DNA of 11,037 nucleotides from an uncultured bacterium (lineage in GTDB: Bacteria; Patescibacteriota; Minisyncoccia; Spechtbacterales; HO2-43-30). A program made the position numbers and the translations under genes. Where the stretch lies: assembly GCA_913054525.1 (NCBI GenBank), contig CAJXHR010000012.1:1-11037 (forward strand), written 5' to 3'. Below are positions 1 through 5,506 of the stretch, piece by piece (position 1 is the first letter of the stretch; each line of letters starts with the position of its first letter). Under the pieces are notes generated by a model, which had not been told where the DNA came from, did not search any database, and saw nothing but the letters and a program-made list of their open reading frames with translations.

Positions 1-917
1 GACGAATTTTTGGAATATCGGAAACATCTTTGACTCAAAATTTTGTACAGGTGAAATCCTCGCTCGAAGAGGCATTCGAAAGAATAGACAAACTTCACCG
101 CCAAGAGGGGGGAACACGCGGCGTGCCTACGGGTTTTGCCGACCTTGATAATTATCTGGCCGGGCTTCAAAAATCCGATTTAATAGTCCTTGCCGCCCGA
201 CCGGGTCTTGGGAAAACATCTTTCGCTCTTGATATCGCAAGAAATGTTGCCATCAGCGCAAAAGTACCCGTGGGATTATTCAGCTTGGAGATGTCTCAAG
301 AGCAGCTTATTGACCGTCTCATCGCTTCTCAAGCCGATGTGGACCTGTGGCGGATTCGTACGGGCAATCTATCAAGCACGGGCGAGGATAACGACTTTCT
401 GCGCATCCAAAATGCTCTTGGGACTCTTTCGGAGGCTCCTATTTTTATAGATGATGCGCCCTCCCCTACTATTATACAGATGCGAGCCATGGCGCGGCGA
501 CTCCAGGCAGAGCACGGCCTCGGGCTTATAGTTGTCGACTATCTCCAGCTTATTCAGCCGCGGACAATGTCCGATAATGTAGTCCAGCAGATTACCGAAA
601 TTTCACGGGCCCTGAAAGGACTTGCGCGCGAGCTTCATGTCCCCGTCCTTGCTCTATCTCAACTATCCCGTGCAGTAGAGCAGCGCTCTCCGCAAATACC
701 TAGATTGTCGGACCTGAGGGATTCGGGCTCAATAGAACAAGATAGCGACGTTGTGCTGTTTATATACCGCGATGTCAGGGATAATGAAGATTCCGCAAAA
801 AGAAACCAAGCAGAGATTCACATCGCAAAGCATAGAAACGGCCCCCTTGGAAAAGTGCCCCTATACTTCGACGAAAAAAGGGTGAGCTTCAGAGATATGG
901 CTAAAAATTACGAATAA
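1..917 (+). CDS. dnaB: Replicative DNA helicase DnaB, C-terminal part (5' end outside window)
   Basis: This is the ATPase half of the hexameric helicase that unwinds DNA at the replication fork. The frame is open from the first full codon (position 3). The residues before the TTG at 30 (RIFGISETSL) continue the usual DnaB linker, so the gene starts upstream of the window and TTG 30 is not the real start. About 304 residues are visible of the roughly 450 usual for the family. Visible RecA-fold motifs are GVPTGFADLD at the domain start, Walker A ARPGLGKT (nt 195-218), Walker B LIVVDYLQL, the LSQLSRAVEQR motif, and DLRDSGSIEQDSDVV followed by KHRNGPLGKV near the end. No intein is seen in the visible part. 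The TAA stop shares one base with the recR start (TAATG), so the two are probably co-transcribed and translationally coupled. Identity is secure; the N-terminal primase-interaction domain cannot be judged. Confidence 0.96.
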   Translation, partial: RIFGISETSLTQNFVQVKSSLEEAFERIDKLHRQEGGTRGVPTGFADLDNYLAGLQKSDLIVLAARPGLGKTSFALDIARNVAISAKVPVGLFSLEMSQEQLIDRLIASQADVDLWRIRTGNLSSTGEDNDFLRIQNALGTLSEAPIFIDDAPSPTIIQMRAMARRLQAEHGLGLIVVDYLQLIQPRTMSDNVVQQITEISRALKGLARELHVPVLALSQLSRAVEQRSPQIPRLSDLRDSGSIEQDSDVVLFIYRDVRDNEDSAKRNQAEIHIAKHRNGPLGKVPLYFDEKRVSFRDMAKNYE

Positions 918-1522
918 TGCTACCCAGCCAACTCCAAACTTTAATATCTCAATTTACACGCCTACCCGGCATAGGCCCTCGCCAAGCCGCACGGTTTGCT
1001 TTTTATTTATTGAGAAATGAAGGCGAGATATCCTCGCTTGCGAATACCCTTAAATCTGTCGACGAGAGCATCAAATTGTGCGAGAATTGCTTTTTGCCGT
1101 CTTACGATTCGCCTGCTTGCACGATCTGCTTAAGTCCAACGCGGGACAAAAATACCATATGCGTAGTGGAGAAAGAAACCGACGCTTTGAATTTTGAAAA
1201 GACCGGTCAATTTCAAGGACACTATTTTGTACTTGGAGGGTTTATTGATCCGCTCAATAAAGAAAGCGTTGCTCACGAACGGTTGAATTTGCTCGTCAAA
1301 AAAACCGAGCAAACGCAGGAACCAGTAGAGCTTATACTGGCCCTCACCCCTCGCCGCGAAGGCGACTTTACTTCACTATATATAGAAGAGCAACTAAAGC
1401 CGCTCAAAGAACAGGGGGTCAAAATAAAAACAACCCGCCTCGGCCGCGGGTTGTCGTCCGGCGCGGAGCTTGAGTACGCCGACGAAGAAACTCTCAAAAA
1501 CGCGCTGGAGGGTAGAAAATAA
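917..1522 (+). CDS. recR: Recombination mediator protein RecR
   Basis: RecR works with RecO (and RecF) in loading RecA at single-strand gaps; it forms a ring clamp on DNA. The 201-residue length is normal for the family. Domains in order are a helix-hairpin-helix (LPGIGPRQAARFAF, about residues 16-29), a four-cysteine zinc site (C55, C58, C68, C71), a Toprim domain starting at ICVVEKETDAL (about 81-91) with GHYFVLGG further on, and the C-terminal TRLGRGLSSGAELEYADE signature (173-190). The Toprim Walker-like loop reads LTPRREGD instead of the more usual NPTxEGE type, a modest divergence. The ATG overlaps the dnaB stop by one base and no clear Shine-Dalgarno precedes it, so translational coupling is likely. 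Neighbouring dnaB differs from the common dnaX-ybaB-recR arrangement. Transcription converges with rplU downstream. Confidence 0.96.
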   Translation: MLPSQLQTLISQFTRLPGIGPRQAARFAFYLLRNEGEISSLANTLKSVDESIKLCENCFLPSYDSPACTICLSPTRDKNTICVVEKETDALNFEKTGQFQGHYFVLGGFIDPLNKESVAHERLNLLVKKTEQTQEPVELILALTPRREGDFTSLYIEEQLKPLKEQGVKIKTTRLGRGLSSGAELEYADEETLKNALEGRK

Positions 1523-1552
1523 AAAAAATGGCCCCCGAATAAATCGAGGGCC
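1521..1552 (-). terminator. Rho-independent terminator of the rplU unit, between convergent recR and rplU
   Basis: Positions 1530-1538 pair with 1544-1552 (GGCCCCCGA against TCGAGGGCC read 5'-3', one mismatch, small AT loop). Read on the minus strand, the hairpin is followed by A and then eight T (1528-1521), the classic intrinsic terminator form, about 68 nt after the rplU stop. On the plus strand the hairpin is followed only by TATTTG, so it would stop recR transcripts weakly at best. The A-run overlaps the recR stop codon region. Confidence 0.8.
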
Positions 1553-1620
1553 TATTTGAGTAGGAATGTAAGTCCGTTTTATTTTACCTTGTTTGTTATT
1601 TTCTTTTTTGCCGCCGGTTT

Positions 1621-2043
1621 CTATTTTGCGGTAGAAACTTTCGCTTTGGAGACGGTAGCTCGCTTGGGCGCTGTTTTAGCATCCCCGCCATCCGTTGATT
1701 TCGCAGCAACCTTTTTCTCCGCACCCTTTCCCTCCTTACCGTTGGTTATGCTTAAAATTTCCACTTCCGTGTAGCTCTGTCTATGGCCCTGCTTCTTGTG
1801 GTACCTTTTCTTAGCCTTATATTTGTAAACAATGATCTTTTTGCCCCTCCCCTGCCCCAAAACCTTGGCTCTAACTTTGTATCCCGCAACATATGGAGTG
1901 CCTACAATGGTCTCTTTATCCGAAACAAGAAGCGCATCAAAAGACACCTCCGCTCCCTCGGAAACGTCTAATTTCTCTACTTTGATTTTGTCCCCTGGGC
2001 TTACAACATATTGCTTGCCGCCGGTTTTGATAACTACGAACAT
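1621..2043 (-). CDS. rplU: 50S ribosomal protein bL21 with Lys/Ala-rich C-terminal extension
   Basis: bL21 binds 23S rRNA in the large ribosomal subunit. The start MFVVIKTGGKQYVV is the family N-terminus. The frame is open 25 codons further upstream, but those residues overlap the rmuC end and resemble nothing in L21, so ATG at 2043 is chosen. The core spans residues 1-100 and includes the signature KKRYHKKQGHRQSYTEVEI (78-96). After this the protein continues for about 40 residues rich in Lys, Ala, Gly and Thr (101-140), beyond the usual length of just over 100. The tail is probably disordered and RNA-binding (inference). A promoter lies 7 nt upstream and there is no Shine-Dalgarno, suggesting a leaderless mRNA. 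The usual partner rpmA (bL27) does not follow; a terminator does. Confidence 0.96.
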   Translation of the reverse strand: MFVVIKTGGKQYVVSPGDKIKVEKLDVSEGAEVSFDALLVSDKETIVGTPYVAGYKVRAKVLGQGRGKKIIVYKYKAKKRYHKKQGHRQSYTEVEILSITNGKEGKGAEKKVAAKSTDGGDAKTAPKRATVSKAKVSTAK

Positions 2044-2050
2044 TGAAACT

Positions 2051-2079
2051 ATACTATCATAAACTAAAATTTTATTCAA
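2051..2079 (-). promoter_or_regulatory. Putative sigma70-type promoter of rplU (leaderless geometry)
   Basis: Read on the minus strand there is TTGAAT (2079-2074), a 17-nt spacer, and TAGTAT (2056-2051). Each box matches 4-5 of 6 consensus bases and the spacing is ideal. The -10 box ends exactly 7 nt before the ATG at 2043, so transcription would begin at or next to the start codon. The -35 box overlaps the rmuC stop codon, so rplU can be transcribed separately from the operon upstream. Predicted from sequence only. Confidence 0.5.
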
Positions 2080-3184
2080 GTCGCGGAACCCTGTCCCCTT
2101 CCGGCAGGCCCGCCTCACCGGCGGGCAGGCCTTTTTGATGCTTTTCGATCTTGCCTATTGTAGAATCCAGCATCTTGAAACTTTTTTCCGCGATGTCCTC
2201 GTATGCGCTTTTCGATCTATCAATCCTATCCCCTATGTCCCGGAATCTTTTCTTGAAAAGCTCGTAGCGGCTGGAGAACTCGCCTATCATGAGTAAAATA
2301 TCCCGTATATTCTCCCTTTGATAGAAGTTTTGAAACGCTCGCTGGATCATGCTTACGAAACTAATAAGGTTATATGGTGAGGTAAGAATTACCCTGCTTG
2401 AAACAGCCATATCAAAAATCTCCGGAAAATTCTCATGTATATACGAAGCGATACGTTCGTTGGGAATAAAGAGAATGACAAAGTCCAACGTGTTCTCATT
2501 GGGATTTATATAGTCTCTGCTCGTCACCTCTTTAATTTTTTCTTTTATATCCCGCAAAAAGGCTTTCTTGTAGCCGGAGTCATCCTCCGTATCGGGTACT
2601 TCAAGCATTCTCGAAAAATTTTCCAAGGGGAATTTCACGTCCATATTCGCCTTATGGCCGTCGGGCAAAAGAAAAGTGAAGTCAGGCCGCGTGGCCACCG
2701 TCTCCTGCTTCTTGTTCTTTGTATAGTGCGTCCCTTCAAGAAGTCCGCCGGCCTTGAGTATATCTTCGGCCACCTTCTCCCCGAATTGCCCACGCAAGCG
2801 GCTGTTGGACAAAATATTATTGAGCTTCTCCGCGGATGCACGCAAACGCTCGGTAAGCTCGGCTTGCGAGCTCATGCCCTGCTTCAATTCCGAAAATGTC
2901 TTTATTCTTTCTTTATCAAGAGTATTGGCATATTCACGGTGATCTTTGAGCTCTCTTTGCATTTGCTCAAAAATCCTATGCACCTTTTCCTCGCGCTCTT
3001 TGAAGGACATCGAAGCAATGTCCATGAAATTTTTAATCTTGTCTTCCATGAGTTGCGACGCGAACCCTTCAAAGTTTTTTTCCAGGGACTCATATTTTCC
3101 AAATTTATTCCGCGCAAACAAAAAATACGCGGCGGCAATTGCCGCGCCTCCTATAAGTATGCCTATTATAATTCCTGTGATCAT
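2072..3184 (-). CDS. rmuC: RmuC family protein (putative nuclease domain, membrane-anchored)
   Basis: RmuC proteins are linked to limiting recombination at inverted repeats and carry a predicted PD-(D/E)XK nuclease-like domain; their biochemistry is poorly settled. This one has 370 residues. A hydrophobic anchor (about 3-23) leads into a long charged coiled-coil region (about 30-125), then the RmuC domain (about 128-345). Recognisable pieces are SNSRLRGQFGEKVAEDIL, RPDFTFLLPDG (166-176), MDVKFPL (181-187) and DFVILFIPNE (234-243). Candidate catalytic residues are E136, D168, D182 and K184 by analogy. The ATG overlaps the stop of the GtrA-like gene by 4 bases (ATGA), implying coupling. The last 20 or so residues (KGLPAGEAGLPEGDRVPRLE) are encoded by a GC-rich palindromic repeat and are unlike the rest of the protein, probably a repeat that replaced or extended the natural C-terminus. 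Confidence 0.92.
   Translation of the reverse strand: MITGIIIGILIGGAAIAAAYFLFARNKFGKYESLEKNFEGFASQLMEDKIKNFMDIASMSFKEREEKVHRIFEQMQRELKDHREYANTLDKERIKTFSELKQGMSSQAELTERLRASAEKLNNILSNSRLRGQFGEKVAEDILKAGGLLEGTHYTKNKKQETVATRPDFTFLLPDGHKANMDVKFPLENFSRMLEVPDTEDDSGYKKAFLRDIKEKIKEVTSRDYINPNENTLDFVILFIPNERIASYIHENFPEIFDMAVSSRVILTSPYNLISFVSMIQRAFQNFYQRENIRDILLMIGEFSSRYELFKKRFRDIGDRIDRSKSAYEDIAEKSFKMLDSTIGKIEKHQKGLPAGEAGLPEGDRVPRLE
2103..2131. repeat. GC-rich palindromic repeat inside the 3' end of rmuC
   Basis: GCCCGCC (2108-2114) and GGCGGGC (2120-2126) form a perfect 7-bp stem with a 5-nt loop. The stem overlaps two direct copies of GGCAGGCC (2103-2110 and 2124-2131). The tract is much richer in G and C than its surroundings and encodes GLPAGEAGLPEG in rmuC. 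Coding peptides of this LPAGEAG type are, to my knowledge, recurrent in Parcubacteria genomes, where they come from interspersed short repeats; that is recollection, not something shown by this window. Confidence 0.65.
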
Positions 3185-3819
3185 GTCTTTTTAAAAACAA
3201 AAAACTTATACCCGATAAAATTCCAAACTGTTGAAAATAATATTGCAGCTACTGCCCCTACACTCGCCCAAAGCTGAGGCGGTATTCCTCCCTGCGGCCC
3301 TACAAAATTTACAAGCAGGGAAGCCGCGCCGACATTGACGCCAAGCCCCACTAAGCTCACGGCTACAAACTGGCCAAATTCCCCGAACCCTCCTCCTTGC
3401 TTTTTCCTAAATGTCCAGAATTTGTTCCAGAAATAACTATTTATTATAGCAACCGCAAATGACGCACCCTTAAATGCGCTGAATTCCCATCCGGCCGCGA
3501 TGCCGGTAAATATTATTAAACCATTTAGGATGCTTAAATCAAGCAGAGTATTCATCCCCCCCACAATAACAAATTTATAAAATTGATATCCCAGCACAAA
3601 TATACCTCGGAGCCGGTTTTTAAGGTCGTTTATTACGACAATTCCAATGGTGGACAATATGGGTAGTATAATCAGCGCATACCAGTAATAACCTGGCGGA
3701 TTTTCATTCGGCCGCAGAACCGAAATAGTCGCGTAGGATAACACGATAAAAAATACAGCGAAGAAAAACCCTATAATAAATGAACCAATAACGTCTGATT
3801 TTATTATATTCATGCTCAT
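3181..3819 (-). CDS. GtrA-like multipass membrane protein
   Basis: GtrA-family proteins are small membrane proteins thought to move lipid-linked sugars (such as undecaprenyl-phosphate glucose) across the membrane for cell-surface glycosylation. The GtrA domain covers about residues 78-212: YKFVIVGGMNTLLDLSILN, then SYFWNKFWTFRKK (128-140), then the final helix ending VWNFIGYKFFVFKK (198-211), all typical of the family. Two further membrane helices precede it (about 11-33 and 46-64), giving roughly six in total and a length of 212 instead of the usual 120-150. ATG at 3819 overlaps the upstream gene's stop (ATGA), with a GAGG about 10 nt before it; a second ATG two codons later is possible. Its own stop overlaps the rmuC start. 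Family is clear from the motifs; the substrate is unknown. Confidence 0.85.
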   Translation of the reverse strand: MSMNIIKSDVIGSFIIGFFFAVFFIVLSYATISVLRPNENPPGYYWYALIILPILSTIGIVVINDLKNRLRGIFVLGYQFYKFVIVGGMNTLLDLSILNGLIIFTGIAAGWEFSAFKGASFAVAIINSYFWNKFWTFRKKQGGGFGEFGQFVAVSLVGLGVNVGAASLLVNFVGPQGGIPPQLWASVGAVAAILFSTVWNFIGYKFFVFKKT

Positions 3820-4406
3820 GCGATATTTTCCTCTTCAGCTTCCTCGGCGGCTTCCGTCTCTTCTTCGGCCACTTCTATCCCTTCATAGGGGGAGCCGAGA
3901 CGCGATTTGACAATTCCCCAGATGACCGAAACAATCGCAAAAATTACGAAGAAGTCTGCCGCGACATATGGGGTAACAGCGAGAAGGCCCTGGCCCCATA
4001 GCACCGAAACGACAGACAAAAAATAGATAGGCGTGGGCCCCGCGATCCACGAAAGAACTCTTTCGGAAAATTTATGGGCAAAGGCAAGATATATGAGGAA
4101 AAATCCGTACACCAGAAATCCCACGGCGATAAATAAACGCTCATTCCCTACATCGGAAAGCGTGCTGATATTAAGCTCTAAAAATATAAACCTCAACGAA
4201 ACGATGTTGATCCATGTAAACGATATCGCGTTTGCAAGAGAGCTTGAAAATCCCCACTTCTCCCGCTTATGCTCCCCAAAATATACTTCAGTCGCGATCC
4301 ATAAAATAAATATGGGCGCTAAAAACCACCAGACGCCAAGGTCTGTGGTAAATGCATTGCCTATATCATAAAAGGCGTCTATGAATTTGTATGCTAAAGG
4401 CGGCAT
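3816..4406 (-). CDS. Multipass membrane protein with acidic C-terminal tail, function unknown
   Basis: I do not recognise this family. The protein has 196 residues from the chosen ATG at 4406 (MPPLAYKFIDAFYD). Hydrophobic segments lie at about 24-42, 59-78, 91-110, 118-136 and 139-166, so five membrane helices are likely. A basic loop (EHKREKWG, 45-52) follows the first helix. The last 20 residues are almost all Glu and Ala (VAEEETEAAEEAEEENIA), a soluble acidic tail. The frame is open to an ATG at 4454, but an extended -10 box lies at 4414-4422, inside that extension, so the shorter start fits better. There is no Shine-Dalgarno. The TGA stop overlaps the start of the GtrA-like gene by 4 bases, so the two membrane proteins are probably made together and may act together in the envelope (inference). 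Confidence 0.75.
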   Translation of the reverse strand: MPPLAYKFIDAFYDIGNAFTTDLGVWWFLAPIFILWIATEVYFGEHKREKWGFSSSLANAISFTWINIVSLRFIFLELNISTLSDVGNERLFIAVGFLVYGFFLIYLAFAHKFSERVLSWIAGPTPIYFLSVVSVLWGQGLLAVTPYVAADFFVIFAIVSVIWGIVKSRLGSPYEGIEVAEEETEAAEEAEEENIA

Positions 4407-4413
4407 ATGGTTT

Positions 4414-4422
4414 ATTGTATCA
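4414..4422 (-). promoter_or_regulatory. Putative extended -10 promoter of the membrane protein-gtrA-rmuC operon
   Basis: On the minus strand the bases read TGATACAAT, a perfect extended -10 pattern (TGn plus TACAAT, 5 of 6 matches). It ends exactly 7 nt before the ATG at 4406, the same spacing as at rplU, so the message would begin at the start codon. A weak TTGCTT lies 15 nt upstream; extended -10 promoters need little -35 contact. Confidence 0.55.
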
Positions 4423-4455
4423 TAAACAGAGGCGAAGCAATATGATATTTTCACA

Positions 4456-4478
4456 CCCCTCCGATTAAATCGGGGGGG
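4456..4478. other. G/C hairpin between divergent promoters
   Basis: CCCCTCCGAT (4456-4465) pairs with ATCGGGGGGG (4469-4478) around a TAA loop, with one T-G wobble. It sits between the minus-strand -10 at 4414 and the plus-strand -10 at 4508. Neither side has a good T-run, so it is at most a weak bidirectional terminator or insulator. Its core CCGATTAAATCG matches 11 of 12 bases of the core of the recR/rplU terminator (1535-1546). Confidence 0.45.
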
Positions 4479-4504
4479 GGTTATATTTCAGAATAAAAAT
4501 AATG

Positions 4505-4513
4505 TGCTATTAT
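4505..4513 (+). promoter_or_regulatory. Putative extended -10 promoter of the metalloprotease gene
   Basis: TGCTATTAT fits the extended -10 form (TGn plus TATTAT, 5 of 6 matches). No convincing -35 box is seen at 17 nt. A start about 7 nt downstream would give a leader of roughly 50 nt that contains the Shine-Dalgarno site, unlike the leaderless arrangement of the divergent gene. Confidence 0.45.
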
Positions 4514-4559
4514 GGTCTTAGAATTTTAACAATAATAATATTGCACGAGCGAAATCCAA

Positions 4560-4565
4560 AGGAGG
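4560..4565 (+). promoter_or_regulatory. Strong Shine-Dalgarno site of the metalloprotease
   Basis: AGGAGG (within AAAGGAGG) ends 6 nt before the ATG at 4572, and an in-frame TAG lies directly before that ATG. Together they fix the start codon. It is the only full-consensus ribosome binding site in the window; most other genes rely on overlap with the preceding gene or lack a site. Confidence 0.85.
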
Positions 4566-4571
4566 CCTTAG

Positions 4572-5432
4572 ATGAGCCATCCGTTTTGTGGGACCGAGGA
4601 GGCATGCGAAGACGGCCACCATACTACATTTCCGGATGTTGGCTGGGATTCGTGGAACGGCAAGGCGATTTACATACGGACAACGATTGACGACAGTGTT
4701 ACGAATAAACAGGCATGCGGGGAAGCTATACGAAGATGGAATGAGCTGGTAGGAGTGCGATTTCTCCTTGTACCGGACAAAGGCGATGTCGAGATACGGC
4801 TCTTTGAGAAGCATAGCTACGAATGGCCGTTTAACAGGCCAGAATGGTTTAGGAGCGGCCAGCCCGTTGCCGGGTTTGCTTTCAACTATGATAAAAACGA
4901 AACCTTTCTCGGCGGCAGCCCCGGCCTTATAGCGCGCAGTGATATTTATATAAGGAGCGATCAATTCCGGCTTGAATACCGCCAGTGGGTCAACTATTAC
5001 GCGCACGAGATAGGCCATGCTTTCGGATTGGCTGACCACCCGGAGGATGACATAAATAGTGTCATGTCTTATCAGCCGCAAGGCCGCTGGCTCCTCGGGC
5101 CGTCATTTGAGGATGTGCAAAGTATAGCCAATATTTATGGCCTAAAAAATCTTACTGTAAAGCCTAGCGACCTGGACGGCATAGAAAACGTCTCTGTACT
5201 TTGGCACCGTGATCGTTACGGACGAACCCGTTATTCACATCAGGATTGGCGAAAATGGAGATTTTGGATATCGGCGATAGTCAATCACGCTAACCCTCAA
5301 CGCGATGTGATAGCACACCTCGAGCCCTATGAAGCCTATTGGGTAAAAGCTAAAAAAGAAGGCTTCCTAGGATTTGGCAGATTTGAACTTGTAGTAATAC
5401 CCGGCAAAGTCCACCGCTGGGTCTATATGTAA
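4572..5432 (+). CDS. Matrixin-like (metzincin) zinc metalloprotease
   Basis: The 286-residue protein carries HEIGHAFGLADH (145-156) and a Met-turn SVMSY (163-167), the hallmarks of metzincin zinc proteases. The N-terminal half fits the matrixin fold: strand GKAIYIRT, helix ACGEAIRRWNELVGVRF, strand DVEIRLFE, edge strands around GFAFNYD and SDIYI, then after the Met-turn DVQSIANIYG (181-190). H145 and H149 should bind zinc and E146 be the catalytic base. The position of the third ligand in HExxHxxGxxH is D155, followed by H156, as in snapalysin-type enzymes (GLPDH). The C-terminal part (about 195-286) is Trp/Arg rich and contains LEPYEAYWVKAKK, which resembles small modules with a GYWV-like motif; its role is unknown. 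No signal peptide or membrane helix is visible, so location and substrate are unclear. It has its own promoter, Shine-Dalgarno and terminator. Confidence 0.85.
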   Translation: MSHPFCGTEEACEDGHHTTFPDVGWDSWNGKAIYIRTTIDDSVTNKQACGEAIRRWNELVGVRFLLVPDKGDVEIRLFEKHSYEWPFNRPEWFRSGQPVAGFAFNYDKNETFLGGSPGLIARSDIYIRSDQFRLEYRQWVNYYAHEIGHAFGLADHPEDDINSVMSYQPQGRWLLGPSFEDVQSIANIYGLKNLTVKPSDLDGIENVSVLWHRDRYGRTRYSHQDWRKWRFWISAIVNHANPQRDVIAHLEPYEAYWVKAKKEGFLGFGRFELVVIPGKVHRWVYM

Positions 5433-5459
5433 AAACCCCCGGAATTTCCGGGGGTTTTT
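5431..5459 (+). terminator. Strong symmetrical rho-independent terminator
   Basis: This is a perfect 29-nt palindrome with 14-nt arms (AAAAACCCCCGGAA) around one central base, ending in five T. It begins inside the metalloprotease stop codon. Because it is symmetrical it would also work on the minus strand. It separates the protease from the atp operon, whose -35 box starts two bases later. Confidence 0.92.
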
Positions 5460-5460
5460 G

Positions 5461-5489
5461 TTTACAAAAGCCCGTTTTAGATGTATGAT
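5461..5489 (+). promoter_or_regulatory. Sigma70-type promoter of the ATP synthase operon
   Basis: TTTACA (5461-5466), a 17-nt spacer and TATGAT (5484-5489) each match 5 of 6 consensus bases. A start near 5496 would leave a leader of only about 10 nt before atpB, without a Shine-Dalgarno. This is the best-matching promoter in the window. Confidence 0.65.
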
Positions 5490-5506
5490 ATTTCTAATAC
5501 ATAATT

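Noticed and set aside
30..32. TTG as the start of dnaB
   Set aside because: The frame is open to the window edge and the upstream residues continue the DnaB linker, so the gene is cut by the window.
2044..2118. 25-residue N-terminal extension of bL21
   Set aside because: It overlaps the rmuC 3' end and the promoter, and L21 proteins begin at MFVVIKTGGKQYVV-like sequence.
2108..2135. Plus-strand terminator (hairpin plus CTTTTTG)
   Set aside because: There is no plus-strand gene upstream, and the tract is coding on the minus strand; treated as a repeat.
2435..3277. 280-residue open frame on the plus strand
   Set aside because: It lies antisense to rmuC and the GtrA-like gene, whose products have clear family motifs; its translation has no recognisable domain.
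4407..4454. Sixteen extra N-terminal residues of the membrane protein
   Set aside because: An extended -10 box lies inside this stretch, and the residues look unlike a natural N-terminus.
4518..5081. 187-residue open frame on the minus strand
   Set aside because: It is antisense to the metalloprotease, which has catalytic motifs, a Shine-Dalgarno site and a terminator.
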